Below are positions 34,478 through 47,871 of a DNA stretch of 64,000 nt, piece after piece. Source of the stretch: Salticus scenicus. Its lineage: Eukaryota; Arthropoda; Arachnida; Araneae; Salticidae. Under the pieces are notes generated by a model. That model made no database searches and was not told the origin of the DNA. It saw nothing but the letters and a program-made list of their open reading frames with translations. The stretch lies in contig CAWVNO010001211.1 in NCBI GenBank assembly GCA_963930645.1, positions 1 through 64,000 of the forward strand. The letters are read 5' to 3'. Numbering within the stretch: the first letter of the stretch is position 1; the number at the start of each line of letters is the position of its first letter. The translations under genes and the position numbers were made by a program.

Positions 34478-36841
34478 GATTGCGATCGCAAAGCTCTATT
34501 AGTTGCTTTGGAATCGACTTTTGAAAATGAGAGGGCGTAAAATTCGCCCAAAAAATTTGGCGACGATATTGAGCACATGCCTTCATAAAAGGGCTCTCCT
34601 GGCCAAATGGTTTAACTTTGGCAGGTCCCTGCTGTTCTGTTATGAAAGTAGACTTCGTGGGGCAGATTCTGGAAGTGATTGCGATCGCAAAGCTCTATTA
34701 GTTGCTTTGGAATCGGCTTTTGAAAAAAATTCTGTGAAAATCGCAAAAATTTTGGGTATCGAAATCGGGCAAAGTCTCCATAAAAGGGCTCTCCTGACCA
34801 AATGGTTTAACTTTGGCAGGTCCCTGCTGTTCTGTTTTGAAACTAGAATATCTTTTGCAGATTCTGGAAGTGATTGCGATCGCAAAGCTCTATTAGTTGC
34901 TTTGGAATCGACTTTTGAAAATGAGAGGGCGTAAAATTCGCCCAAAAAATTTGGCGACGATATTCAGCACATGCCTTCATAAAAGGGCTCTCCTGGCCAA
35001 ATGGTTTAACTTTGGCAGGTCCCTGCTGTTCTGTTATGAAAGTAGACTTCGTGGGGCAGATTCTGGAAGTGATTGCGATCGCAAAGCTCTGTTAGTTGCT
35101 TTGGAATCGGCTTTTGAAAAAAATTCTGTGAAAATCGCAAAAATTTTGGGTATCGAAATCGGGCAAAGTCTCCATAAAAGGGCTCTCCTGGCCAAATGGT
35201 TTAACTTTGGCAGGTCCCTTCTGTTCTGTTATGAAACTAGAATATCTTTTGCAGATTCTGGAAGTGATTGCGATCGCAAAGCTCTATTAGTTGCTTTGGA
35301 ATCGACTTTTGAAAATGAGAGGGCGTAAAATTCGCCCAAAAAATTTGGCGACGATATTGAGCACATGCCTTCATAAAAGGGCTCTCCTGGCCAAATGGTT
35401 TAACTTTGGCAGGTCCCTGCTGTTCTGTTATGAAAGTAGACTTCGTGGGGCAGATTCTGGAAGTGATTGCGATCGCAAAGCTCTATTAGTTGCTTTGGAA
35501 TCGGCTTTTGAAAAAAATTCTGTGAAAATCGCAAAAATTTTGGGTATCGAAATCGGGCAAAGTCTCCATAAAAGGGCTCTCCTGGCCAAATGGTTTAACT
35601 TTGGCAGGTCCCTGCTGTTCTGTTATGAAACTAGAATATCTTTTGCAGATTCTGGAAGTGATTGCGATCGCAAAGCTCTATTAGTTGCTTTGGAATCGAC
35701 TTTTGAAAATCAGAGGGCGTAAAATTCGCCCAAAAAATTTGGTGACGATATTGAGCACATGCCTTCATAAAAGGGCTCTCCTGGCCAAATGGTTTAACTT
35801 TGGCAGGTCCCTGCTGTTCTGTTATGAAAGTAGACTTCGTGGGGCAGATTCTGGAAGTGATTGCGATCGCAAAGCTCTATTAGTTGCTTTGGAATCGGCT
35901 TTTGAAAAAAATTCTGTGAAAATCGCAAAAATTTTGGGTATCGAAATCGGGCAAAGTCTCCATAAAAGGGCTCTCCTGGCCAAATGGTTTAACTTTGGCA
36001 GGTCCCTGCTGTTCTGTTATGAAACTAGAATATCTTTTGCAGATTCTGGAAGTGATTGCGATCGCAAAGTTCTATTAGTTGCTTTGGAATCGACTTTTGA
36101 AAATGAGAGGGCTTAAAATTCGCCCAAAAAATTTGGCGACGATATTGAGCACATGCCTTCATAAAAGGGCTCTCCTGGCCAAATGGTTTAACTTTGGCAG
36201 GTCCCTGCTGTTCTGTTATGAAAGTAGACTTCGTGGGGCAGATTCTGGAAGTGATTGCGATCGCAAAGCTCTAATAGTTGCTTTGGAATCGGCTTTTGAA
36301 AAAAATTCTGTGAAAATCGCAAAAATTTTGGGTATCGAAATCGGGCAAAGTCTCCATAAAAGGGCTCTCCTGGCCAAATGGTTTAACTTTGGCAGGTCCC
36401 TGCTGTTCTGTTATGAAACTAGAATATCTTTTGCAGATTCTGGAAGTGATTGCGATCGCAAAGCTCTATTAGTTGCTTTGGAATCGACTTTTGAAAATGA
36501 GAGGGCGTAAAATTCGCCCAAAAAATTTGGCGACGATATTGAGCACATGCCTTCATAAAAGGGCTCTCCTGGCCAAATGGTTTAACTTTGGCAGGTCCCT
36601 GCTGTTCTGTTATGAAAGTAGACTTCGTGGGGCAGATTCTGGAAGTGATTGCGATCGCAAAGCTCTATTAGTTGCTTTGGAATCGGCTTTTGAAAAAAAT
36701 TCTGTGAAAATCGCAAAAATTTTGGGTATCGAAATCGGGCAAAGTCTCCATAAAAGGGCTCTCCTGGCCAAATGGTTTAACTTTGGCAGGTCCCTGCTGT
36801 TCTGTTATGAAACTAGAATATCTTTTGCAGATTCTGGAAGT
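34478..36841 (+). repeat. 6-dimer higher-order haplotype, copy 5 (partial)
   Basis: Dimers 1 to 4 and part of dimer 5 match copy 4, including CTGACC, ATTCAGCAC, AATCAGAGG, GGTGACG and GGGCTTAA. The match then fades: dimer 5 has AATCGGC and GTTATG rather than AATCGTC and GTTTTG, and dimer 6 has the ordinary GCCCAAAAAAT. The right end of homology is therefore near 36290. Confidence 0.8.
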
Positions 36842-39800
36842 GATTGCGATCGCAAAGCTCTATTAGTTGCTTTGGAATCGACTTTTGAAAATGAGAGGGC
36901 GTAAAATTCGCCCAAAAAATTTGGCGACGATATTGAGCACATGCCTTCATAAAAGGGCTCTCCTGGCCAAATGGTTTAACTTTGGCAGGTCCCTGCTGTT
37001 CTGTTATGAAAGTAGACTTCGTGGGGCAGATTCTGGAAGTGATTGCGATCGCAAAGCTCTATTAGTTGCTTTGGAATCGGCTTTTGAAAAAAATTCTGTG
37101 AAAATCGCAAAAATTTTGGGTATCGAAATCGGGCAAAGTCTCCATAAAAGGGCTCTCCTGGCCAAATGGTTTAACTTTGGCAGGTCCCTGCTGTTCTGTT
37201 ATGAAACTAGAATATCTTTTGCAGATTCTGGAAGTGATTGCGATCGCAAAGCTCTATTAGTTGCTTTGGAATCGACTTTTGAAAATGAGAGGGCGTAAAA
37301 TTCGCCCAAAAAATTTGGCGACGATATTGAGCACATGCCTTCATAAAAGGGCTCTCCTGGCCAAATGGTTTAACTTTGGCAGGTCCCTGCTGTTCTGTTA
37401 TGAAAGTAGACTTCGTGGGGCAGATTCTGGAAGTGATTGCGATCGCAAAGCTCTATTAGTTGCTTTGGAATCGGCTTTTGAAAAAAATTCTGTGAAAATC
37501 GCAAAAATTTTGGGTATCGAAATCGGGCAAAGTCTCCATAAAAGGGCTCTCCTGGCCAAATGGTTTAACTTTGGCAGGTCCCTACTGTTCTGTTATGAAA
37601 CTAGAATATCTTTTGGAGATTCTGGAAGTGATTGCGATCGCAAAGCTCTATTAGTTGCTTTGGAATCGACTTTTGAAAATGAGAGGGCGTAAAATTCGCC
37701 CAAAAAATTTGGCGACGATATTGAGCACATGCCTTCATAAAAGGGCTCTCCTGGCCAAATGGTTTAACTTTGGCAGGTCCCTGCTGTTCTGTTATGAAAG
37801 TAGACTTCGTGGGGCAGATTCTGGAAGTGATTGCGATCGCAAAGCTCTATTAGTTGCTTTGGAATCGGCTTTTGAAAAAAATTCTGTGAAAATCGCAAAA
37901 ATTTTGTGTATCGAAATCGGGCAAAGTCTCCATAAAAGGGCTCTCCTGGCCAAATGGTTTAACTTTGGCAGGTCCCTGCTGTTCTGTTATGAAACTAGAA
38001 TATCTTTTGCAGATTCTGGAAGTGATTGCGATCGCAAAGCTCTATTAGTTGCTTTGGAATCGACTTTTGAAAATGAGAGGGCGTAAAATTCGCCCAAAAA
38101 ATTTGGCGACGATATTGAGCACATGCCTTCATAAAAGGGCTCTCCTGGCCAAATGGTTTAACTTTGGCAGGTCCCTGCTGTTCTGTTATGAAAGTAGACT
38201 TCGTGGGGCAGATTCTGGAAGTGATTGCGATCGCAAAGCTCTATTAGTTGCTTTGGAATCGGCTTTTGAAAAAAATTCTGTGAAAATCGCAAAAATTTTG
38301 GGTATCGAAATCGGGCAAAGTCTCCATAAAAGGGCTCTCCTGGCCAAATGGTTTAACTTTGGCAGGTCCCTGCTGTTCTGTTATGAAACTAGAATATCTT
38401 TTGCAGATTCTGGAAGTGATTGCGATCGCAAAGCTCTATTAGTTGCTTTGGAATCGACTTTTGAAAATGAGAGGGCGTAAAATTCGCCCAAAAAATTTGG
38501 CGACGATATTGAGCACATGCCTTCATAAAAGGGCTCTCCTGGCCAAATGGTTTAACTTTGGCAGGTCCCTGCTGTTCTGTTATGAAAGTAGACTTCGTGG
38601 GGCAGATTCTGGAAGTGATTGCGATCGCAAAGCTCTATTAGTTGCTTTGGAATCGGCTTTTGAAAAAAATTCTGTGAAAATCGCAAAAATTTTGGGTATC
38701 GAAATCGGGCAAAGTCTCCATAAAAGGGCTCTCCTGGCCAAATGGTTTAACTTTGGCAGGTCCCTGCTGTTCTGTTATGAAACTAGAATATCTTTTGCAG
38801 ATTCTGGAAGTGATTGCGATCGCAAAGCTCTATTAGTTGCTTTGGAATCGACTTTTGAAAATGAGAGGGCGTAAAATTCGCCCAAAAAATTTGGCGACGA
38901 TATTGAGCACATGCCTTCATAAAAGGGCTCTCCTGGCCAAATGGTTTAACTTTGGCAGGTCCCTGCTGTTCTGTTATGAAAGTAGACTTCGTGGGGCAGA
39001 TTCTGGAAGTGATTGCGATCGCAAAGCTCTATTAGTTGCTTTGGAATCGGCTTTTGAAAAAAATTCTGTGAAAATCGCAAAAATTTTGGGTATCGAAATC
39101 GGGCAAAGTCTCCATAAAAGGGCTCTCCTGGCCAAATGGTTTAACTTTGGCAGGTCCCTGCTGTTCTGTTATGAAACTAGAATATCTTTTGCAGATTCTG
39201 GAAGTGATTGCGATCGCAAAGCTCTATTAGTTGCTTTGGAATCGACTTTTGAAAATGAGAGGGCGTAAAATTCGCCCAAAAAATTTGGCGACGATATTGA
39301 GCACATGCCTTCATAAAAGGGCTCTCCTGGCCAAATGGTTTAACTTTGGCAGGTCCCTGCTGTTCTGTTATGAAAGTAGACTTCGTGGGGCAGATTCTGG
39401 AAGTGATTGCGATCGCAAAGCTCTATTAGTTGCTTTGGAATCGGCTTTTGAAAAAAATTCTGTGAAAATCGCAAAAATTTTGGGTATCGAAATCGGGCAA
39501 AGTCTCCATAAAAGGGCTCTCCTGGCCAAATGGTTTAACTTTGGCAGGTCCCTACTGTTCTGTTATGAAACTAGAATATCTTTTGGAGATTCTGGAAGTG
39601 ATTGCGATCGCAAAGCTCTATTAGTTGCTTTGGAATCGACTTTTGAAAATGAGAGGGCGTAAAATTCGCCCAAAAAATTTGGCGACGATATTGAGCACAT
39701 GCCTTCATAAAAGGGCTCTCCTGGCCAAATGGTTTAACTTTGGCAGGTCCCTGCTGTTCTGTTATGAAAGTAGACTTCGTGGGGCAGATTCTGGAAGTGA

Positions 39801-41569
39801 TTGCGATCGCAAAGCTCTATTAGTTGCTTTGGAATCGGCTTTTGAAAAAAATTCTGTGAAAATCGCAAAAATTTTGTGTATCGAAATCGGGCAAAGTCTC
39901 CATAAAAGGGCTCTCCTGGCCAAATGGTTTAACTTTGGCAGGTCCCTGCTGTTCTGTTATGAAACTAGAATATCTTTTGCAGATTCTGGAAGTGATTGCG
40001 ATCGCAAAGCTCTATTAGTTGCTTTGGAATCGACTTTTGAAAATGAGAGGGCGTAAAATTCGCCCAAAAAATTTGGCGACGATATTGAGCACATGCCTTC
40101 ATAAAAGGGCTCTCCTGGCCAAATGGTTTAACTTTGGCAGGTCCCTGCTGTTCTGTTATGAAAGTAGACTTCGTGGGGCAGATTCTGGAAGTGATTGCGA
40201 TCGCAAAGCTCTATTAGTTGCTTTGGAATCGGCTTTTGAAAAAAATTCTGTGAAAATCGCAAAAATTTTGGGTATCGAAATCGGGCAAAGTCTCCATAAA
40301 AGGGCTCTCCTGGCCAAATGGTTTAACTTTGGCAGGTCCCTGCTGTTCTGTTATGAAACTAGAATATCTTTTGCAGATTCTGGAAGTGATTGCGATCGCA
40401 AAGCTCTATTAGTTGCTTTGGAATCGACTTTTGAAAATGAGAGGGCGTAAAATTCGCCCAAAAAATTTGGCGACGATATTGAGCACATGCCTTCATAAAA
40501 GGGCTCTCCTGGCCAAATGGTTTAACTTTGGCAGGTCCCTGCTGTTCTGTTATGAAAGTAGACTTCGTGGGGCAGATTCTGGAAGTGATTGCGATCGCAA
40601 AGCTCTATTAGTTGCTTTGGAATCGGCTTTTGAAAAAAATTCTGTGAAAATCGCAAAAATTTTGGGTATCGAAATCGGGCAAAGTCTCCATAAAAGGGCT
40701 CTCCTGGCCAAATGGTTTAACTTTGGCAGGTCCCTGCTGTTCTGTTATGAAACTAGAATATCTTTTGCAGATTCTGGAAGTGATTGCGATCGCAAAGCTC
40801 TATTAGTTGCTTTGGAATCGACTTTTGAAAATGAGAGGGCGTAAAATTCGCCCAAAAAATTTGGCGACGATATTGAGCACATGCCTTCATAAAAGGGCTC
40901 TCCTGGCCAAATGGTTTAACTTTGGCAGGTCCCTGCTGTTCTGTTATGAAAGTAGACTTCGTGGGGCAGATTCTGGAAGTGATTGCGATCGCAAAGCTCT
41001 ATTAGTTGCTTTGGAATCGGCTTTTGAAAAAAATTCTGTGAAAATCGCAAAAATTTTGGGTATCGAAATCGGGCAAAGTCTCCATAAAAGGGCTCTCCTG
41101 GCCAAATGGTTTAACTTTGGCAGGTCCCTGCTGTTCTGTTATGAAACTAGAATATCTTTTGCAGATTCTGGAAGTGATTGCGATCGCAAAGCTCTATTAG
41201 TTGCTTTGGAATCGACTTTTGAAAATGAGAGGGCGTAAAATTCGCCCAAAAAATTTGGCGACGATATTGAGCACATGCCTTCATAAAAGGGCTCTCCTGG
41301 CCAAATGGTTTAACTTTGGCAGGTCCCTGCTGTTCTGTTATGAAAGTAGACTTCGTGGGGCAGATTCTGGAAGTGATTGCGATCGCAAAGCTCTATTAGT
41401 TGCTTTGGAATCGGCTTTTGAAAAAAATTCTGTGAAAATCGCAAAAATTTTGGGTATCGAAATCGGGCAAAGTCTCCATAAAAGGGCTCTCCTGGCCAAA
41501 TGGTTTAACTTTGGCAGGTCCCTGCTGTTCTGTTATGAAACTAGAATATCTTTTGCAGATTCTGGAAGT

Positions 41570-44500
41570 GATTGCGATCGCAAAGCTCTATTAGTTGCTT
41601 TGGAATCGACTTTTGAAAATGAGAGGGCGTAAAATTCGCCAAAAAAATTTGGCGACGATATTGAGCACATGCCTTCATAAAAGGGCTCTCCTGGCCAAAT
41701 GGTTTAACTTTGGCAGGTCCCTGCTGTTCTGTTATGAAAGTAGACTTCGTGGGGCAGATTCTGGAAGTGATTGCGATCGCAAAGCTCTGTTAGTTGCTTT
41801 GGAATGGGCTTTTGAAAAAAATTCTGTGAAAATCGCAAAAATTTTGGGTATCGAAATCGGGCAAAGTCTCCATAAAAGGGCTCTCCTGGCCAAATGGTTT
41901 AACTTTGGCAGGTCCCTTCTGTTCTGTTATGAAACTAGAATAACTTTTGCAGATTCTGGAAGTGATTGCGATCGCAAAGCTCTATTAGTTGCTTTGGAAT
42001 CAACTTTTGAAAATGAGAGGGCGTAAAATTCGCCCAAAAAATTTGGCGACGATATTGAGCACATGCCTTCATAAAAGGGCTCTCCTGGCCAAATGGTTTA
42101 ACTTTGGCAGGTCCCTGCAGTTCTGTTATGAAAGTAGACTTCGTGGGGCAGATTCTGGAAGTGATTCCGATCGCAAAGCTCTATTAGTTGCTTTGGAATC
42201 GGCTTTTGAAAAAAATTCTGTGAAAATCGCAAAAATTTTGGGTATCGAAATCGGGCAAAGTCTCCATAAAAGGGCTCTCCTGGCCAAATGGTTTAACTTT
42301 GGCAGGTCCCTGCTGTTCTGTTATGAAACTAGAATATCTTTTGGAGATTCTGGAAGTGATTGCGATCGCAAAGCTCTATTAGTTGCTTTGGAATCGACTT
42401 TTGAAAATGAGAGGGCGTAAAATTCGCCCAAAAAATTTGGCGACGATATTGAGCACATGCCTTCATAAAAGGGCTCTCCTGGCCAAATGGTTTAACTTTG
42501 GCAGGTCCCTGCTGTTCTGTTATGAAAGTAGACTTCGTGGGGCAGATTCTGGAAGTGATTGCGATCGCAAAGCTCTATTAGTTGCTTTGGAATCGGCTTT
42601 TGAAAAAAATTCTGTGAAAATCGCAAAAATTTTGGGTATCGAAATCGGGCAAAGTCTCCATAAAAGGGCTCTCCTGGCCAAATGGTTTAACTTTGGCAGG
42701 TCCCTGCTGTTCTGTTATGAAACTAGAATATCTTTTGCAGATTCTGGAAGTGATTGCGATCGCAAAGCTCTATTAGTTGCTTTGGAATCGACTTTTGAAA
42801 ATGAGAGGGCGTAAAATTCGCCCAAAAAATTTGGCGACGATATTGAGCACATGCCTTCATAAAAGGGCTCTCCTGGCCAAATGGTTTAACTTTGGCAGGT
42901 CCCTGCTGTTCTGTTATGAAAGTAGACTTCGTGGGGCAGATTCTGGAAGTGATTGCGATCGCAAAGCTCTATTAGTTGCTTTGGAATCGGCTTTTGAAAA
43001 AAATTCTGTGAAAATCGCAAAAATTTTGGGTATCGAAATCGGGCAAAGTCTCCATAAAAGGGCTCTCCTGGCCAAATGGTTTAACTTTGGCAGGTCCCTG
43101 CTGTTCTGTTATGAAACTAGAATATCTTTTGCAGATTCTGGAAGTGATTGCGATCGCAAAGCTCTATTAGTTGCTTTGGAATCGACTTTTGAAAATGAGA
43201 GGGCGTAAAATTCGCCCAAAAAATTTGGCGACGATATTGAGCACATGCCTTCATAAAAGGGCTCTCCTGGCCAAATGGTTTAACTTTGGCAGGTCCCTGC
43301 TGTTCTGTTATGAAAGTAGACTTCGTGGGGCAGATTCTGGAAGTGATTGCGATCGCAAAGCTCTATTAGTTGCTTTGGAATCGGCTTTTGAAAAAAATTC
43401 TGTGAAAATCGCAAAAATTTTGGGTATCGAAATCGGGCAAAGTCTCCATAAAAGGGCTCTCCTGGCCAAATGGTTTAACTTTGGCAGGTCCCTGCTGTTC
43501 TGTTATGAAACTAGAATATCTTTTGCAGATTCTGGAAGTGATTGCGATCGCAAAGCTCTATTAGTTGCTTTGGAATCGACTTTTGAAAATGAGAGGGCGT
43601 AAAATTCGCCCAAAAAATTTGGCGACGATATTGAGCACATGCCTTCATAAAAGGGCTCTCCTGGCCAAATGGTTTAACTTTGGCAGGTCCCTGCTGTTCT
43701 GTTATGAAAGTAGACTTCGTGGGGCAGATTCTGGAAGTGATTGCGATCGCAAAGCTCTATTAGTTGCTTTGGAATCGGCTTTTGAAAAAAATTCTGTGAA
43801 AATCGCAAAAATTTTGGGTATCGAAATCGGGCAAATTCTCCATAAAAGGGCTCTCCTGGCCAAATGGTTTAACTTTGGCAGGTCCCTGCTGTTCTGTTAT
43901 GAAACTAGAATATCTTTTGCAGATTCTGGAAGTGATTGCGATCGCAAAGCTCTATTAGTTGCTTTGGAATCGACTTTTGAAAATGAGAGGGCGTAAAATT
44001 CGCCCAAAAAATTTGGCGACGATATTGAGCACATGCCTTCATAAAAGGGCTCTCCTGGCCAAATGGTTTAACTTTGGCAGGTCCCTGCTGTTCTAATATG
44101 AAAGTAGACTTCGTGGGGCAGATTCTGGAAGTGATTGCGATCGCAAAGCTCTATTAGTTGCTTTGGAATCGGCTTTTGAAAAAAATTCTGTGAAAATCGC
44201 AAAAATTTTGGGTATCGAAATCGGGTAAAGTCTCCATAAAAGGGCTCTCCTGGCCAAATGGTTTAACTTTGGCAGGTCCCTGCTGTTCTGTTATGAAACT
44301 AGAATATCTTTTGCAGATTCTGGAAGTGATTGCGATCGCAAAGCTCTATTAGTTGCTTTGGAATCGACTTTTGAAAATGAGAGGGCGTAAAATTCGCCCA
44401 AAAAATTTGGCGACGATATTGAGCACATGCCTTCATAAAAGGGCTCTCCTAGCCAAATGGTTTAACTTTGGCAGGTCCCTGCTGTTCTGTTATGAAAGTA

Positions 44501-46909
44501 GACTTCGTGGGGCAGATTCTGGAAGTGATTGCGATCGCAAAGCTCTATTAGTTGCTTTGGAATCGGCTTTTGAAAAAAATTCTGTGAAAATCGCAAAAAT
44601 TTTGGGTATCGAAATCGGGCAAAGTCTCCATAAAAGGGCTCTCCTGGCCAAATGGTTTAACTTTGGCAGGTCCCTGCTGTTCTGTTATGAAACTAGAATA
44701 TCTTTTGCAGATTCTGGAAGTGATTGCGATCGCAAAGCTCTATTAGTTGCTTTGGAATCAACTTTTGAAAATGAGAGGGCGTAAAATTCGCCCAAAAAAT
44801 TTGGCGACGATATTGAGCACATGCCTTCATAAAAGGGCTCTCCTGGCCAAATGGTTTAACTTTGGCAGGTCCCTGCTGTTCTGTTATGAAAGTAGACTTC
44901 GTGGGGCAGATTCTGGAAGTGATTGCGATCGCAAAGCTCTATTAGTTGCTTTGGAATCGGCTTTTGAAAAAAATTCTGTGAAAATCGCAAAAATTTTGGG
45001 TATCGAAATCGGGCAAAGTCTCCATAAAAGGGCTCTCCTGGCCAAATGGTTTAACTTTGGCAGGTCCCTGCTGTTCTGTTATGAAACTAGAATATCTTTT
45101 GCAGATTCTGGAAGTGATTGCGATCGCAAAGCTCTATTAGTTGCTTTGGAATCGACTTTTGAAAATGAGAGGGCGTAAAATTCGCCCAAAAAATTTATCG
45201 ACGATATTGAGCACATGCCTTCATAAAAGGGCTCTCCTGGCCAAATGGTATAACTTTGGCAGGTCCCTGCTGTTCTGTTATGAAAGTAGACTTCGTGGGG
45301 CAGATTCTGGAAGTGATTGCGATCGCAAAGCTCTATTAGTTGCTTTGGAATCGGCTTTTGAAAAAAATTCTGTGAAAATCGCAAAAATTTTGGGTATCGA
45401 AATCGGGCAAAGTCTCCATAAAAGGGCTCTCCTGGCCAAATGGTTTAACTTTGGCAGGTCCCTACTGTTCTGTTATGAAACTAGAATATCTTTTGGAGAT
45501 TCTGGAAGTGATTGCGATCGCAAAGCTCTATTAGTTGCTTTGGAATCGACTTTTGAAAATGAGAGGGCGTAAAATTCGCCCAAAAAATTTGGCGACGATA
45601 TTGAGCACATGCCTTCATAAAAGGGCTCTCCTGGCCAAATGGTTTAACTTTGGCAGGTCCCTGCTGTTCTGTTATGAAAGTAGACTTCGTGGGGCAGATT
45701 CTGGAAGTGATTGCGATCGCAAAGCTCTATTAGTTGCTTTGGAATCGGCTTTTGAAAAAAATTCTGTGAAAATCGCAAAAATTTTGGGTATCGAAATCGG
45801 GCAAAGTCTCCATAAAAGGGCTCTCCTGGCCAAATGGTTTAACTTTGGCAGGTCCCTACTGTTCTGTTATGAAACTAGAATATCTTTTGGAGATTCTGGA
45901 AGTGATTGCGATCGCAAAGCTCTATTAGTTGCTTTGGAATCGACTTTTGAAAATGAGAGGGCGTAAAATTCGCCCAAAAAATTTGGCGACGATATTGAGC
46001 ACATGCCTTCATAAAAGGGCTCTCCTGGCCAAATGGTTTAACTTTGGCAGGTCCCTGCTGTTCTGTTATGAAAGTAGACTTCGTGGGGCAGATTCTGGAA
46101 GTGATTGCGATCGCAAAGCTCTATTAGTTGCTTTGGAATCGGCTTTTGAAAAAAATTCTGTGAAAATCGCAAAAATTTTGTGTATCGAAATCGGGCAAAG
46201 TCTCCATAAAAGGGCTCTCCTGGCCAAATGGTTTAACTTTGGCAGGTCCCTGCTGTTCTGTTATGAAACTAGAATATCTTTTGCAGATTCTGGAAGTGAT
46301 TGCGATCGCAAAGCTCTATTAGTTGCTTTGGAATCGACTTTTGAAAATGAGAGGGCGTAAAATTCGCCCAAAAAATTTGGCGACGATATTGAGCACATGC
46401 CTTCATAAAAGGGCTCTCCTGGCCAAATGGTTTAACTTTGGCAGGTCCCTGCTGTTCTGTTATGAAAGTAGACTTCGTGGGGCAGATTCTGGAAGTGATT
46501 GCGATCGCAAAGCTCTATTAGTTGCTTTGTAATCGGCTTTTGAAAAAAATTCTGTGAAAATCGCAAAAATTTTGGGTATCGAAATCGGGCAAAGTCTCCA
46601 TAAAAGGGCTCTCCTGGCCAAATGGTTTAAGTTTGGCAGGTCCCTGCTGTTCTGTTATGAAACTAGAATATCTTTTGCAGATTCTGGAAGTGATTGCGAT
46701 CGCAAAGCTCTATTAGTTGCTTTGGAATCGACTTTTGAAAATGAGAGGGCGTAAAATTCGCCCAAAAAATTTGGCGACGATATTGAGCACATGCCTTCAT
46801 AAAAGGGCTCTCCTGGCCAAATGGTTTAACTTTGGCAGGTCCCTGCTGTTCTGTTATGAAAGTAGACTTCGTGGGGCAGATTCTGGAAGTGATTGCGATC
46901 GCAAAGCTC
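41570..46909 (+). repeat. Duplicate of segment 28962-34301
   Basis: It carries the same rare variants in the same order as 28962-34301. Its own private changes are few by eye, so the duplication is recent relative to dimer divergence or has been kept homogeneous. A third, rearranged version covers 60285-61072 and 61861-63830. Confidence 0.88.
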
Positions 46910-47479
46910 TATTAGTTGCTTTGGAATCGGCTTTTGAAAAAAATTCTGTGAAAATCGCAAAAATTTTGGGTATCGAAATCGGGCAAAGTCTCCATAAAAG
47001 GGCTCTCCTGGCCAAATGGTTTAACTTTGGCAGGTCCCTGCTGTTCTGTTATGAAACTAGAATATCTTTTGCAGATTCTGGAAGTGATTGCGATCGCAAA
47101 GCTCTATTAGTTGCTTTGGAATCGACTTTTGAAAATGAGAGGGCGTAAAATTCGCCCAAAAAATTTGGCGACGATATTGAGCACATGCCTTCATAAAAGG
47201 GCTCTCCTGGCCAAATGGTTTAACTTTGGCAGGTCCCTGCTGTTCTGTTATGAAAGTAGACTTCGTGGGGCAGATTCTGGAAGTGATTGCGATCGCAAAG
47301 CTCTATTAGTTGCTTTGGAATCGGCTTTTGAAAAAAATTCTGTGAAAATCGCAAAAATTTTGGGTATCGAAATCGGGCAAAGTCTCCATAAAAGGGCTCT
47401 CCTGGCCAAATGGTTTAACTTTGGCAGGTCCCTGCTGTTCTGTTATGAAACTAGAATATCTTTTGCAGATTCTGGAAGT

Positions 47480-47871
47480 GATTGCGATCGCAAAGCTCTA
47501 TTAGTTGCTTTGGAATCGACTTTTGAAAATGAGAGGGCGTAAAATTCGCCCAAAAAATTTGGCGACGATATTGAGCACATGCCTTCATAAAAGGGCTCTC
47601 CTGGCCAAATGGTTTAACTTTGGCAGGTCCCTGCTGTTCTGTTATGAAAGTAGACTTCGTGGGGCAGATTCTGGAAGTGATTGCGATCGCAAAGCTCTAT
47701 TAGTTGCTTTGGAATCGGCTTTTGAAAAAAATTCTGTGAAAATCGCAAAAATTTTGGGTATCGAAATCGGGCAGTCTCCATAAAAGGGCTCTCCTGGCCA
47801 AATGGTTTAACTTTGGCAGGTCCCTGCTGTTCTGTTATGAAACTAGAATATCTTTTGCAGATTCTGGAAGT
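47480..47871 (+). repeat. 392-bp dimer with a 2-bp deletion, second copy
   Basis: This is the same 2-bp loss (near 47772) followed by the same palindrome-breaking change at 48075. The distance from the first copy is 23244 bp, that is 59 dimers minus the 2 bp. It marks the left edge of the segment homologous to 24236-27385. Confidence 0.92.

Larger units (their letters stand above)
26598..39205 (+). repeat. 32-dimer super-repeat, copy 1 (12.6 kb)
   Basis: A marker pair of dimers, TTTTGGAGATTC followed by a dimer with TTTTGTGTATC, begins at 26598, 32902, 37236, 39206, 45510, 49842 and 51812. The steps are 16, 11, 5, 16, 11 and 5 dimers, so the pattern repeats every 32. Within this copy, 28962-34301 matches 41570-46909 at 12608 bp, including two in-frame TAA changes in dimer 31326, the CCTAGCC dimer at 31720 and the GGTATAAC dimer at 32508. 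The part at about 34300-37235 does not match copy 2. Confidence 0.82.
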
